The notes: generated by a model not told the origin, from the sequence alone. A DNA stretch of 64,000 nt from Chara braunii (GCA_003427395.1 BFEA01000495.1:1061635-1125634), one strand, 5' to 3'; positions 44,526-57,259 are shown, numbered from the stretch's first letter. Numbers and translations: made by a program.

Positions 44526-44710
44526 GAAGGTTAGCCGGCCATCCAAAATCTGACGGATTAACCTTTGAATTAACTGCCTAGAGAGGGATTCACCGAGACT
44601 TTCGTCCGAGCCATCAGGAAAAATTAGGGGTTGGACAGAGACCCCTAATGTTCCCCATGTCAAGTATTGACACTGACCTTTGAAATCGACGAAAGGGACG
44701 GTCATGCCTG

Positions 44711-46909
44711 TCGTGCCTAGTACCTATTATTTTTGTCCGTCTCAGGTCTGAAACCGAAGCGACTAGCCGCGGAGCTACGATATGGTGCTAGGCCTCGGCG
44801 CGCTTCTTTTACCCTGGACGGTTGACGAGGGAATGGACCCTCGAATTTCATTAAAACTAATAATAAAATTAAAATTTGAGGAAATGACTAAAAATAATAA
44901 AAGAAAGGAAAATAAATGAATACCCGCCATTTTTTTAAATTTCATCAGGATTGAGCCCTAACGAAATTGCCCTTTATTTTCGTTATTTGTGATGATTGCA
45001 TTAAAAATGAGTAAAGGAAAATAAATAATAAAACAAAAAAAATAGATGATTATCTATGATTTGATGAGATTTGGACGAAAGTTAATTTTGATGGGATTTT
45101 TACTGAGAAACGTTTATTTATCTTCAGACCCTCGATTCGTACGAGTCCGCTTGATTTTCCCTGATCCACCTGATTACTACCCCCCCCGATGGCGGAGAGT
45201 TATTGAGTGAGCGGGATCAATTTTGGGACGAGGGCCGACATGGTGCGACAACGGGTTACGCGGCTTGATCTTTTTTGTGTGGGGGCGGGTTTGAAACGAG
45301 TACGAGACATTGATGACGGTGGGTCTGCTGCACACTACGGTATGCCACATTGGTACAACATGGGTATGAGCTAACTCAGTTAACGGTTGAGGCTGCCGAT
45401 ATGACCGCCTTGGCACGGAACATGATGTTGATATGGTTGGTTTGGTGCTGCTAAAGACGCTACTAAGAGACAGGCCTCGCGACTCTATTATATTGGTATG
45501 GATGGCACACCGGCTCGGAACTGGTACAGAACAACCATTTGTTTGGTATTGGTATGGTTCATCCGCGACACAGAACGGTATTCCGCATTGGTATGGTACG
45601 ACTGCCAGATAGGAACAGGCATGGTACACTGGTTCGGGACACGTACGGTAGTGCGACGGTGATTGCTGCATTATACGACATTCGACATCTGATTGATTTG
45701 GTGAGGGTACATGTGGCTGCAGAATTGAAGCTATTCATTCCGGTTCGGTGCTAGCTCTGCACATCGCAGACCAATCCCTATTTCCAATCTTTCCGCACTG
45801 GCAGCACTACTGTGACTCGATACTAATTGGGAATCCACTCTTGACCAGGTGTGTCTATCGCGGATCCACTTGACAATTTGATGGAAAGGGACTGTACCTA
45901 GCATGGTTGTAGTGGTTATCAGACTACGTCAGACGCTCAACGAGCCTTTGATATGCCTGGACCAGATGAGGCACTTAACTACTGCAACCAAACTTCCAAA
46001 TTTAAAGGGGTTTTTGTTTACTCCTAGGAAGGGCATGATTTGGAGATCAGACTGAACGACTGGCCCGAGCTGCTAGTTCCTTTGGGCCTGGGGTTTGCTT
46101 GCGGATGGTATAGGCGATCCTGACTGTGTGGGCTACGACGACAACGTTGACCGGATATAAAAGGACCGAAGCCCGAAGAGAAGACACAATGCGAGCAGGG
46201 TGTACGCCACGCAAACAGATCAGCCTGGTGGTGGTTGGGACCCTGGAGATCGAGGAGAGGGAGGTAAGGCATGCGCGACCTACTCAACGTCGCTTTGGAG
46301 TCTGGATGGTGCAGGAGCCGTGCACGAGCCATGATTCAAAGGAGGAGGAGTATGGCGAGCAAACGCAGAGGAGTGCACCAGGCGAGAGCCCAGCTCTTAC
46401 GTTCGTTCCGTGGAGAGTGGCACGCGCTGCGAACCCTGTGCTATAAGCTGGTTGAGGCGGGACTTTTGCCGAGCGCATGGACGTTCGAGTGCAGAGCCGG
46501 ATAGATCGAGCGCAGCGAACCGAAACCAGTGCATGAGTTTCCCAGATGGGCAATAGTTGGATGAAAGGTGGTAAAAAACGGGTGTCAACCCACTGCTATT
46601 AATAAGTGAAGAGACTTCACTAACAAGAGAGATCAGGCGTACAGTAACGAGAGGGAGAAAGAGGTAGTGCTACGGGAAGGAAAAATGCGGATCATGTAAG
46701 AGGACTGTATCTCGGTGTAAACAACGCTCCAATTAATATGGAGAGAAATGAGATGTGCGTGTCACGAGGCTCACACGTGAGTGACAGGTTCGGTCCTGCA
46801 CGCTGGCACCGAAAACTGGTACGGTCGCACGCATGACCCCTGTCGAACGGGACCGAGCGCGTTGTAGGCAATCCAATGGTGAGTAGTAGTTACACTCCTT
46901 ATGTAACGA
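44711..46909. other. Low-copy intergenic stretch
   Basis: AT-rich around 44830-45130. 45340-45700 is then marked by repeated GGTATGG/GGTACG motifs in both frames, looking like degenerate repeat sequence. No gene, RNA gene or transposon end is supported. Confidence 0.5.
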
Positions 46910-48959
46910 TGTCGAGCGCATCGGCTCCCGCCTTCTTCGCAAAGACGGGAGCCCTCCCGGCTAAGTCACGCAGAAGTTAAACTAAAAAAAACTCATGAGA
47001 CAACTCGGGAACGACGCAGAATAATCCTGCGAGCCGCCGAGACGGTCGAGGTCGCGTCGCTCCTCCTCCGCTCTAGCCGGGTGCGCCAGCTGTACATCCT
47101 GCGGTCCTCTACAACAGGAGAGGTTCTCGCAGGGCACATCTCATCTTCCCTGAGGGGCTGTCACCACCCTCAGGGGCGTATCCCTACCGAGCTACTGACC
47201 CACATGCGAAAGCTTTTACATGCAATTGCAGAGGTAGGTCAGCCGAGGGCATTTGCTCGTTCGTTGGAGTATAGGTACGCTTGGTTAACACCAAATGGAC
47301 CCAAACATTGTTCGTCGCCTAGGGTCCTAGGGCGCCAATCTCCTAGGTATGAAACGAATATCGGTCGACTAGGACGGTCTCAACTAAAAGTGAAACCCAA
47401 AATATAATCCTAGTCCCTTTATAACTCTTTGACCACAAGATAAATAAATAAAATCAATACACTTTATATCCAATCATACAACATTCGATTTTGACTCGAT
47501 AAAATGATCTGCCAAAGTTATTCTCCCTGGTCTATATGACTGAATAAATTATTATTCTGCCGTTTTCAAGGAGGATAATCGATATTGACGAAAGATTAGG
47601 AAGGACAACCTAACCCTTAAGTTACGGTTAGGTCTGTCAACGCTTATTAAACCTTGCCAGGAATGACTTCTGTAAGTAAACTTCACTGCTACCATGCAGA
47701 TCAACAAGTGATCAGGTTCCTGACCGAAGTTTGAACTCTCGGTTCGACCACACCTTTGCACCATATGCAACTTGCTTCGAGAAAAGTATTATCTAGCGAA
47801 TAAAAAATTTGTTGGTCGCTTTGTCCTCCTGAGCACTAATTACTCTTTCTATTCCACGAATGACGAAGTACCCATCTACGTCACCTGGACATTCGATTCA
47901 GAACCGCCGTCGATATCACTGCGGAAAGAGAACCATCACATTCATGTCCCACTCCTTCTTGTGGGCTGAAGCTTCTTCTACTTTCGACATGCGCCTATCC
48001 CTCTAGGAAGTGGTCTCGTGGATACTCCTTCCCCTCGCCCGAGCCCGAAGACTCGGATCTCAGAGGTTGGGCCGTCACCACCGAGTCGTTATCAGGGCCG
48101 ACTTTGAAAACATACGAACCCCCGCCTTGGGTGCTTCCTAGAGAGGAAGATTGTGTTCGCTATGAGTGAGTCTCTTTGTAGATAAAAAACTGAAGAAGAC
48201 AAACAACGAGAATATCTTGGCCAAGTATAGGTAGATAAGGTCGTTCGGGATAGAAAAAGTCAATCATGAGGAGAAAATTGAATCCGTTTGATCTTATCTG
48301 CCTTATTCCAATTAAACTCATTCTATGACACACGTTAAATAATATTTTTCAAAACAACAGTTCTTTTGACGAACAAGCAGGTAGGAGGTAGAAGGAGGGA
48401 TAATCTTTTTCTTTATCCCCCACAGGCCTAATCAATCTCCTTCGCAGGCACCCTTCTACCCACCTGCACATCAAACCAAACAACAAGTTCAAAGGAAACC
48501 AAAGCAAACCCGAACTTACGTCAGATTCCCATTCACACACGCAAACACACATTTCCTTTACCTTTTCAGTGAACATTCAAAGACCAGGGTCAAGCAAAGT
48601 GTGGGTTCACACAGGTGTGAAGGGGTCTAAGTCAAACTTACTGACCTCGAGTGAAGTTAGATCCGTCCCACTCAAGAAGACCGTATAGAATCACGCCGCT
48701 TGACGAGAAGGTCGTCGCAACAAGTCGTCAGCAAAGTGATCCACACCACTCCCTAGAATGTTCGCTTGCCGCGACAACCTCTCAACACACAATCACCTCA
48801 ACAACTTGACAGCGCCTCAATGCCGCCATCTCTCACCTACAACGTCACCGGGTCACTGTGGCGCCACGCTCAAACCACTTCAAAACGCACTACCACTTCA
48901 GCGGCTCCTCCCTGCGCCAATGCCCAACCACGATTTCATGTAGTCAGCGCAAATAATAC

Positions 48960-49260
48960 CGCCGTCATTGTTGTGACAGACCGGCAGCGCTTCCGCACCA
49001 CAGCCGTTAAAACCAAGCTGTCGCCACAGAAATCCGGCAGTGCTTCCGCATTACCGCAAAATCAATGCTGCCGCTGCCGCAAAATTTTGGTAGCGCTTCC
49101 ACGTTACCGCAAAATCAATACTACCGTGGCTGCAAAATTTTGGTAGCGCTTCTGCGTCATCGCAAAATCAATGTTGTCGCCGCAACAAAATTTTGGTAGC
49201 GTTTCCGCATTACCGCAAAATCAATGCTGCTGCCGCAAAATTCGGCAGCACCTCCTTTCA
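48960..49260 (-). repeat. GCGCTGCC-box hairpin array H5, 3' LTR
   Basis: Five to six units of about 53 bp have the core GGCAGCGCTTCCGCATTACC then GCAAAATCAATGCTGCC on the plus strand. Unit stems covary: GGCAG/CTGCC at 49036-49072 and GGTAG/CTACC at 49089-49125, with a wobble version at 49195-49233. In the LTR sense the box reads GAAGCGCTGCC(G/A)AAATTT, as in L1 and the solo LTR. Confidence 0.8.
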
Positions 49261-50493
49261 AAAATATAGCAGCGCAACCTTCCACTTAAAAACCCTTTGC
49301 CACCGTGCTGAACGTCGGACAACACCTTCCCATCGGGGCCCTTTGCCGCACGGTCCGATCCTGTTGCAGCCTTGCAGCTACAGCTTCCCCTTAAGCTTGC
49401 AGCATAAGCACAAAGGTGGGGCAAAAAGCTCCCAGCCTCTAGCTATGGCTGCCTCCTTCTCCCTCCAAGTGCTTCTGCAGACCTCCAGCACTTCGCCTCA
49501 TTACACCTGCAGCCAGCCAGCCACCATCTACTCAAGTTGAATGCCCCAACAGCATTGGCAGACTATCTTTTATAGCTGGTTGAAGGCTGAGGGCAGGTAC
49601 TTTGCCCCCAGCCAAATCTCGGAACAGGGCCTGACCCTTGATCCAAATCGCAATCAAGGGCTATAAAACTTTATGTTCCCCTAGGGGAACCAAGTTCTCG
49701 GCCTTAACAATGCATATGACCGTCACCCGCGGCCAGACGCAGTCTCCAAATGGTTGTACCAAGCCACTTGCAGCAGACTGTTGAAACCAACAGTCTGGTG
49801 TGATGACAGCAGGTTAACCGAGCACCCTTTTTTCAGAAATTTCAGAAATCTTAACAGCGCAAATTCTAAAACTCAAAATAACCCCAAATTTCATATACGG
49901 CAACCCTATTAAAATGCATATATAGCAAAAACTTGAAATTCCAAAAAAACATGAAATTTGAGCCAAAAACCATAATTTCAGAAATTTCAGGCCTGAAAAC
50001 CAGATGCCCCGTTAACCTCTTGTGATCAGAGCCCAGATGCTTCTAACCTTGTATCTGGGCCTGCGTTGCGACCGAATCCACGACATTTCCCCTCTCCCAA
50101 CTTCCCTTCCTTCTTCTTCTTCTCTACCCTCTACCTACTCTAAGTCCGCGGCCACATACGTGGCCGTTACTTTTCTCCTCCCCTGTCTAACTGTAACCCA
50201 TCCCCCTTTAATCGTGCCCGCACATGGACACAAAAATTGCAAGGTTCGGGCAGTCACAGAGAGCAGCTGGCCGTTATCAATCACGAACGGGCGGAACTCT
50301 CTGCTACCCCACGTTCTGGGGGAGGGGAGGGGACCACAAAAAAAAAAGAAAAAAAAAGAAAAAGAAAAAACGAAAAGCAAAAAAAAAAAAAAAAACCCCT
50401 ACAAACAAAAACAACCTTTCTAAATTATGGGCAAGGTCCCACGTCACCTCCGCACCTGGCCACTTAATGTGGCCGATGCATTTGCCCATCCGT

Positions 50494-50557
50494 AGATGGG
50501 CTGCCGGGGCACAACCCTCTGATGAGTCGGTGCAAGTCCGACGAAACGCCCCGTCGC
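50494..50557 (+). ncRNA. Hammerhead ribozyme motif 1 (type III), L2 3' LTR
   Basis: The core is complete: CTGATGA (50519-50525), stem II GTCGG/CCGAC with a 7-base loop, then GAAA (50543-50546). A short stem I (GGG/CCC) precedes the core. A stem III can form between GATGGGCTG and CGCCCCGT with one mismatch. The cleavage triplet would be GCC here and GTT in the other LTR, so this copy is probably inactive. Confidence 0.7.
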
Positions 50558-50567
50558 AATCGCATTC

Positions 50568-50598
<31 letters not shown>

Positions 50599-50644
50599 GA
50601 AGTATAGATCCACCTTCGACAGTGGATTCATTCGTTCCCGGCCC

Positions 50645-50697
50645 GACTGTCGAGGTTCAGCCTCCTGATAAGTCGGTGAGACTCCGACGAAACAGTC
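50645..50697 (+). ncRNA. Hammerhead ribozyme motif 2 (type III), L2 3' LTR
   Basis: Stem III GACTG/CAGTC, cleavage triplet GTC (after 50651), stem I GAGG/CCTC with loop TTCAG, core CTGATAA, stem II GTCGG/CCGAC with loop TGAGACT, and GAAA. Every helix pairs perfectly. The only core defect is G8 to A (CTGATAA for CTGATGA). The copy at 57260-57312 has TGATGA intact but other changes, so an active ancestor is implied. Confidence 0.88.
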
Positions 50698-51010
50698 TGG
50701 CACAGTCGTGCCTTTCATTTTGTTTGTTTGTTTAAAACGAACAGGCACATATCCAAAAAAAAAAAAAAAGGGACAAACAAGAAAAATAAAATCTAAAGAA
50801 AATAACGAATCTAAAAGGAAAATAATAATAATAAAAAAAATCTAAAGCAAATTTTCAAAACAAATCTAAAAAAAAATAAAAACAAAAAAAAAGTAAAACG
50901 AACTTACCTCTGAAAAAACTGCCCGTGAAAGTGAGAGTCTGCGACAGCCTCTGGGGACTTCAAGTCCCATCAGTTCCAGTTGCGCCACATAGCGCTCCGT
51001 TGTAGTTAGC

Positions 51011-51012
<2 letters not shown>

Positions 51013-51042
<30 letters not shown>

Positions 51043-51140
51043 CTCCCTTGTTGGCCTAGCCAATGGTCACGTCGGGGTCATAGTAACCCCACAAACTGTT
51101 GAAATACAGATCCAGGTTCGATCCCTAATGGGACCAAAAT
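51013..51140 (+). repeat. Poly-T and tRNA-like B-box segment, L2 3' LTR
   Basis: T30 (51013-51042) is followed by TTGGCCTAGCCAATGG (A-box-like) and, about 60 bases on, GGTTCGATCCC (a perfect B box). The same layout recurs at 57579-57695. A Pol III-type internal promoter or SINE relic is possible. Confidence 0.45.
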
Positions 51141-51903
51141 TTTTTTGGATCTTTTCTCCGTTTATGTGTGTCATGCTTGCACAGAGCCATGCAGCTCCGC
51201 GCGACTGTTTTCAGCCGCGTGATCTTATTGATCGCACGACCGAAAATGGTCGTGACAAAAGGTTGGGCTGCTAAAAAAGGAGCTAGCCCGATGGTTGTAG
51301 CTTCTCAGATTCAATCTCGGTGTCCGCCGGGTAACAGTCTGGCAGTAGTACCTACTGGGCTAGCTCCTTCTCACATCAGGGAACGAGCAGCCCTTCTATA
51401 TGTAGGGCTTCTGGTGCCCAGCAGGCCCCCTTCCGGCGCCTAGCAGGCTTGCCTGCTAAGCCTACTTGCTATCGTGGCTGGCAGGCGAGGTCGGCAGCCG
51501 ACAGCCTCAACGGCTGCTCTACCCAGCCGGCCCCAACGCCATCGCCCCTGATCCCTGACGCAGACCCCATAGATCCTAAAAGCTCCCTGCTCCTACACGC
51601 TGCATCCCAACCTTGTCGGGGCAACCCCTTTTTGGCCCGCTTAGGCCCTGAATCGCAGGGCTTAACAACCGCGCAGCCTTATTATAAGTAGGATAAGTTT
51701 AATTTTAAGGTTTCCACGTCCGCACATTCCTCTGTGGTCTCAATAAAGCGAAGCACGTCCGGACTAGGGATCTAAAAAGGTTTTGCTTTTCGGTCATAGG
51801 TCGGATTTGAATAAACTTATGGCAGATAAACTATCTCATCAAGTTATGAAGCCCGAATAACTATTTACTAAGTCGGACATCGTCTGACATTTGAAAACAC
51901 CGG

Positions 51904-51936
51904 GCAGATACCCTTGTCAGGGTTTCTGCATCGACA
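51904..51936 (-). repeat. Sense-5' terminal hairpin of the L2 3' LTR
   Basis: The minus strand reads TGTCGAT, then GCAGA and TCTGC around ACCCT/AGGGT. Compared with T1 (GCAAA/TTTGC) both sides of the outer stem changed together. Confidence 0.8.
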
Positions 51937-52092
51937 GCATTCCCGGACCCCATTGAACAACGACCCCGTCATTCACCATAAAAAATACAAAGTCAGGATT
52001 CTTATGAAATGTCCATGTGAAAACAACAATTACAATACACAACAATCCAAAAGAACTGTCCGAAACAAGCCGGAACTTTCACCAACAACCTG

Positions 52093-52405
52093 GATTCAGC
52101 CTCCAGAAGCCTAAACATAGACATCAACAATACTGAATTTGACTCCAGCAACATTAACATAAATACAACAAAACTTGATTCAGCCTCCAGAAGCCTAAAA
52201 CTTAACAATTTTCTACTCATCAATTGGAATAGTACCAGATTCAGCCCCTTGCAAGCCTAAAAATTAAAACTTGGACCCAGATCTAGCCCTTGGAAGCCTA
52301 AAATATAGAGGATTTTTTTTAGAATGGTCCCAGCATCATCCCACTGGCGGCCAACAATTTTGTCTCTCTGAAGGGTTACCAAATTCCGTCCCTGGTAAGC
52401 CTAAA
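52093..52405 (-). repeat. Five-copy AGGCTT...GGCTGAATC motif (H8)
   Basis: Spacing is 40-105 bp. The flanks are conserved and the middles differ (CTGGA, GCAAGG, CCAAG, ACCAGG). Two copies (52093, 52177) are identical over about 22 bases. It may belong to the same class of structured leader repeats as the LTR arrays, but stems are not obvious. Confidence 0.55.
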
Positions 52406-53665
52406 ATCGACAACCTTCAGATTGATATAAACCTGTCGGATGTTGTTCAGACAAACATGAACGTACCACTCAGAGAGCAACCATTCATTCAAAAGTCCTT
52501 GCCCAAGTTTTGTTCATATTCCAACTTCAGAGAGAAAACAACTCATATAGCTATCATGTCCGATGTTTCTGAACTTTTGTGATATGCGTCAAGGAGTGGT
52601 GTAATCTGTATGAGGATAGCATCTCGACATCAAGCCCCACTTAAGATTCGAGCCTCACTACATTTCCTCTGATTCCAGTGCCTTGGACCCCATTAGTCCC
52701 TTGCATGTAGAGTAGAACTGCCCCACCCCACACGATCGAGGTTGACTAGGCTCCCATCATGGAGGTACGGTGACCACGTCTGGCACGAGGTTAGGTAGTC
52801 ACTCCTTCCCCCATGACAAACAATAATCGCCTACCCTTACATGCAACATTCTAACAGGATCTCAACACCTTCCTCCCTTTCAGTGATAGTGTAGTCTCCC
52901 TTCCTTAAACCACTCAGGATTCGGAAGACAACATCCCTCTATGGACCAGGAGCATAACTCCGCTGTGGGCCTCACTACCACCTACGGAGTTCACAAATCC
53001 ATAAGAAGTCTACCGTGATATGATAACGCATTCAAAACTTACTTCAAAAATATTCAAGAACAACAATACAACTTACAACAAATGCTTTCACATGAAATTT
53101 CACAACGATCCAAGCTAAATAATATTCAACAGTAGTTCAAATGTCTTCAACCATAGAAGTGCATCACTAAAACGGATAATCTCAAAGTGAATGGGAGTCC
53201 GGGTAAATTGATCGATCAAAATGTACATCATTTCAATGTCAGATACATGACTAGATAGATCTGCAAAACAGTATCAAAAGCAAGTCAACGTTTGGTTGAC
53301 AATAGATCCACTCAATAACAATACTTTCAAATTCATAATAAAATATATATTTAAAATATGACACATGAAAATAATAACAATAACTCAAAATTTAGAGATA
53401 ATGTTCATGGATATCAAAACAATACAAAATACGACTTAATTGATATCAAGATACTAAGAATTTAAACTCAACTGGATCGTTCAAAAATAACATGAATAAT
53501 TCTCAGAATAAAATCAAGATATAACCCATAGAGATAAAATAATAAGAAATCAATCATTGATGATATAATAATTAAATTTTAAAATTCAGATTAATATCAA
53601 TTGATCCATTACAAAATAAAATACCCGAGTGTCGTTCCGCTAGGGACAACGGTAGTTTGTCATTA

Positions 53666-53683
53666 TCTTCGGCAACGGCGCCA
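53666..53683 (-). promoter_or_regulatory. L2 primer-binding site (tRNA-Asp type)
   Basis: TGGCGCCGTTGCCGAAGA matches the usual plant gypsy site TGGCGCCGTTGCCGGGGA at 16 of 18 bases, complementary to the tRNA-Asp 3' end. It starts two bases inside the 5' LTR and fixes the element's orientation. Confidence 0.92.
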
Positions 53684-55809
53684 CCTGTCGAGCGCATCGG
53701 CTCCCGCCTTCTTCGCAAAGACGGGAGCCCTCCCGGTTATGTCACGTATGAGTTAAACTAAACAAAAATCATGAGACAACTCGGGAACGACACAGAATAA
53801 TCATGCGAGCCGCTGAGACGGTCGAGGTCGCGTCGTTCCTCCGCCGCTCTAGCCGGGCGCGCCAGTTGTACATCCTGCGTTCCCCTACGACAGGATAGGT
53901 TCTCGCAGGGCACATCTTACCTTCCCCGAGGGGCTGTCACCACCCTTAGGGGCGTATCCCTACCGAGCCACTAACCCACACGTGAAAGTTTTTACATGCA
54001 ATTGCAGAGGTCGGTCAGCCGAGGGCGTTTTCTCGCTCGCGGGAATATAGGTACACTTGGTTAACGCCAAGTGGACCCAAACGTTGTTAATCCCCTAGGG
54101 CGCTGATCTCCTAGGTACGAAATGAACATCGGTCGACTAGGACGGTCTCAACCAAATGTGAAACCCACAATATAATTCTAGTCCCCTTATAACTCTCCGA
54201 CTACAAGATAAATAAATAAAATCAATACATTTTATATCCAATCACGCAAGATTGATAAAATGATCTGCCAAAGTTATTCTCCCTGGTCTATATGACTGAA
54301 GAAATTATTATTCCGCCGTTTTCAAGGCGGAGACTCGATATTGACAAAAGATTAGGAAGGACAACCTAACGCTTAACTTACGGTTAGGTCTGTCGACACT
54401 TATTAAACCCTTCCAGGAATGACTTCTGTAAGTAAACTTCACTTCTACCATGCAGATCAACAAGTGATCTGGTTCCTGACCGAAGTTTGAACTCTCGGTT
54501 CGACTACACCTTTGCACCATATGCAACTTGCTTGGAGGAAAGTATTATCTAGTAACGAATAAAAATTTTGTTGGTTGTTTTTTCCTCCTAAGCACTAATT
54601 ACTCTTTCTGTTCCACGAATGACGAAGTACCCATCTACGTCACCTGGACATTCGATTCAGAACCGCCGTCAATATCACTGCGGAAAGAGAACCATCACAT
54701 TCATGTCCCACTCCTTCTTGTGGGCTGAAGCTTCTTTTGCTTCCGACATGCGCCTATCCCTCTAGGAAGTGGTCTCATGGATACTCCTTCCTCTTGCCCG
54801 AGCCTGAAAACTCGGATCTCAGAGGTTGGGCCGTCACCATCGAGTTGGCAGAGTACCATCCCCAATGAATCGGGTCCACTCCAAGTCGTTATCAGGGCCG
54901 ACTTTGAAAGCATACGAACCCCCGCCTTGGGTGCTTCCTAGAGAGAAAGATTGTGTTCGCCATGAGTGGGTCTCTTTTATTCTCATTACTCATAAGTTTT
55001 GAGTAACGTAGATAAAAAACTGAAGAAGATAAACAACGAGAATATCTTGGCCAAGTATAGGTAGATAAGGTCGTTCGGGATAGAAAATGTCAATCATGGG
55101 GAGAAAATTTAATCCGTTTGATCTTATCTGCCTTATTCCAATTGAACTTATTCTACGACACACGTTGAATAATATTTTTCAAAACAACCATTCTTTTGAC
55201 GAACAAGCAGGCAGGAGGTAGAAGGAGAGATAAACTTTCTTTTTATCTCCCACAGACCTAATCAATCCCCTTTGCAAGCACCCTTCTACCCACCTGCACA
55301 TCAAACCAAACAACAAGTTCAAAGGAAACCAAAGCAAACCCGAACTCACGTCAGACTCCCATTCACACACGCAAACACACATTTCCTTTAACTTTTCAGT
55401 GAACATTCAAAGACCAGGGTCAAGCAAAGTGTGGGTTCACACAGGTGTAAATGGGTCTGAGTCAAACTGACTGACCTCGAGTGAAGTTAGATCCGGCCCA
55501 CTCAAGAAGACCGTATAGAATCACGCCGCTTGACGAGAAGGTCGTCGCAACAAGTCGTCAGCAAAGTGATCTACACCACTCCCTAGAACAATCGCTTGTC
55601 GCGACACACTCTCAACACACAATCACCTCAACAACTTGACAGCGTCTCAATGCCGCCATCTCTCACCTACAACATCACCGGGTCACTGTGGCGCCACAAT
55701 CAAACCACTTCAAAACGCACTACCACTTCAGCGGCTCCTCCCTGCGCCAATGCCCAGCCACGACTTCATGTAGTCAGCGCAAATAATATCGTCGTCATTG
55801 TTGTGACAG

Positions 55810-56095
55810 ACTGGCAGCGCTTCCGCACCACAACCGTTAAAACCAAGCTGCCGCCACAGAAATCCGGCAGCGCTTCCGCATTACCACAAAATTAATGCTG
55901 CCGCCACCACAAAATTTTTGTAGCCCTTCCACATTACCGCAAAATCAATACTGTCGTGGCTGCAAAATTTTGGTAACACTTCCGCGTTACCGTAAAATGA
56001 AGGCTGCCGCCGCTGCAAAAGTTTGGTAGCGTTTCCACGTTACCGCAAAATCAATGTTGCTGTCACAAAATTCGGCAGCACCTCCTTTCAAACAT
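55810..56095 (-). repeat. GCGCTGCC-box hairpin array H5, 5' LTR
   Basis: Counterpart of 48960-49260, more decayed. The first unit keeps GGCAG/CTGCC (55866-55902). Later ones carry unpaired changes. Confidence 0.7.
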
Positions 56096-57122
56096 ACAGC
56101 AGCGCAGCCTTCCACTTAAAAACTTTTTGCCACCGTGCTGACCGTCGGACAGCACCTTCCAGTTGGGGCCCTTTGCCTCATGGTCCGATCCTGTTGCAGC
56201 CTTGCAGCTACAGCTTCCCCTTAAGCCTGCAGCATAAGCACAAAGGTGGGGCAAGAAGTTCCCAGCCTCTAGCTATGACTGTCTCCTTCTCCCTCCAAGT
56301 GCTTCTGCAGACCTCCAACACTTCACCTCATTACACCAGCAGCCAACCAGCCAGCATCTACTCAAGTAGAATGCCCCAGCAGCATTGCCACAAGTGTGAG
56401 GTTGCTGGGTGGTAGGCTAGCTTTTATAGCTGGCTGAAGGCTGAGGGCAGCACCTTTGCCCGCAGCCAAATCTCGGAACAGGGTCTGACCCTTGATCCAA
56501 ATCACGATCAAGGGCCAGAAAACTTGATGTTCCCCTAGGGGAACCAAGTTCTGGGCCTTAACAATGCATCTGACCGTCACCCGCGGCCAGACACAGTCTC
56601 CAAATGGTTGTACCAAGGCACTTGCAGCAGACTGTTGAAACCAACAGTCTGGTGTCCCATCAGAGCCCAGATGCTTCTAACCTTGCATCTGGGCCTGCGT
56701 CGCGGCCGAATCCACGGCATTCCCCCTCTCCCAACTTCCCTTCCTTCTTCTTTTTCTCTGCCCTATACCTATTCTAAGTCCGCGGCCACATACGTGGCCG
56801 TTACTTTTTTGCTCCCCTCTCTAACTCTAACCCATCCCCCTCTAATCATGCCCGCACCTGGACACAAAAATTGCCCGGTTCGGGCAGTCATAGAGAGCAA
56901 CTGCCCGTTATCAATCACGAATGGGCGCAGCTCTCTGCTACCCCACGTTCAGGGGGAGGGGAGGGGACCACAAAAAAAAAGGAAAAAAAAAGAAAAAAAA
57001 ATGAAAAGCAAAAAAAAAAAAAAAAACCTACAAACAAAAACAACCTTCCTAAATCGTGGGCAAGGTCCCATGTCACCTTCGCACCTGGCCACTTAATGTG
57101 GCCGATGCATTCGCCCATCCGT

Positions 57123-57180
57123 AGATGGGCTGTTGGGGCACCGCCCCCTGATGAGTCGGTGCAAGTCCGACTAAACGCCT
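57123..57180 (+). ncRNA. Hammerhead ribozyme motif 1, L2 5' LTR
   Basis: CTGATGA (57148-57154), stem I GGGG/CCCC (57135-57147), stem II GTCGG/CCGAC. The GAAA box is TAAA (57172-57175), which should abolish activity. The cleavage triplet is GTT. Confidence 0.7.
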
Positions 57181-57259
57181 CGTCACAATCGCATCCCTCT
57201 CTCTCTCTCTCTCTCTCCCTCTCTCTGTCTTCGAGGGTGGATTCATTCGTTCCCGGCCC

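Larger units (their letters stand above)
43821..44710 (-). pseudogene. 5' part of the unrecognised interrupted gene
   Basis: Three coherent minus-strand pieces are seen. A start at 44705 (MTVPFVDFKGQCQYLTWGTL...) ends at a GTAAGT donor (44508). A 46-aa frame at 43914-44054 contains TTEDLQQQISNIIFKKALTT. A piece at 43817-43870 (LLGVICKHANADVENGE) reads directly into the frame at 36349 once the LTR and one CCGT are removed. Acceptors and phases do not fit a clean model, so this is a decayed or mis-split gene. The product is unknown. Confidence 0.45.
46910..51936 (-). mobile_element. L2 3' LTR (5027 bp)
   Basis: Collinear with 53686-58413. It holds, in plus-strand order, the conserved terminal block (46910-47290), a GCGCTGCC-box array (48960-49260), A-rich runs (50338-50397), two hammerhead motifs (50494-50697), a T30 run and tRNA-like sequence (51013-51140), and the terminal hairpin. 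Shared short frames with the other LTR are conserved only as repeat DNA. Confidence 0.9.
51937..53685 (-). mobile_element. L2 internal region, non-coding
   Basis: 1749 bp with no significant reading frame. A five-copy motif, on the minus strand TTTAGGCTT...GGCTGAATC with a variable middle, lies at 52093-52405 (near 52093, 52177, 52238, 52279, 52382). From 53000 to 53630 the DNA is very AT-rich. The primer-binding site is at the sense-5' end. Confidence 0.85.
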
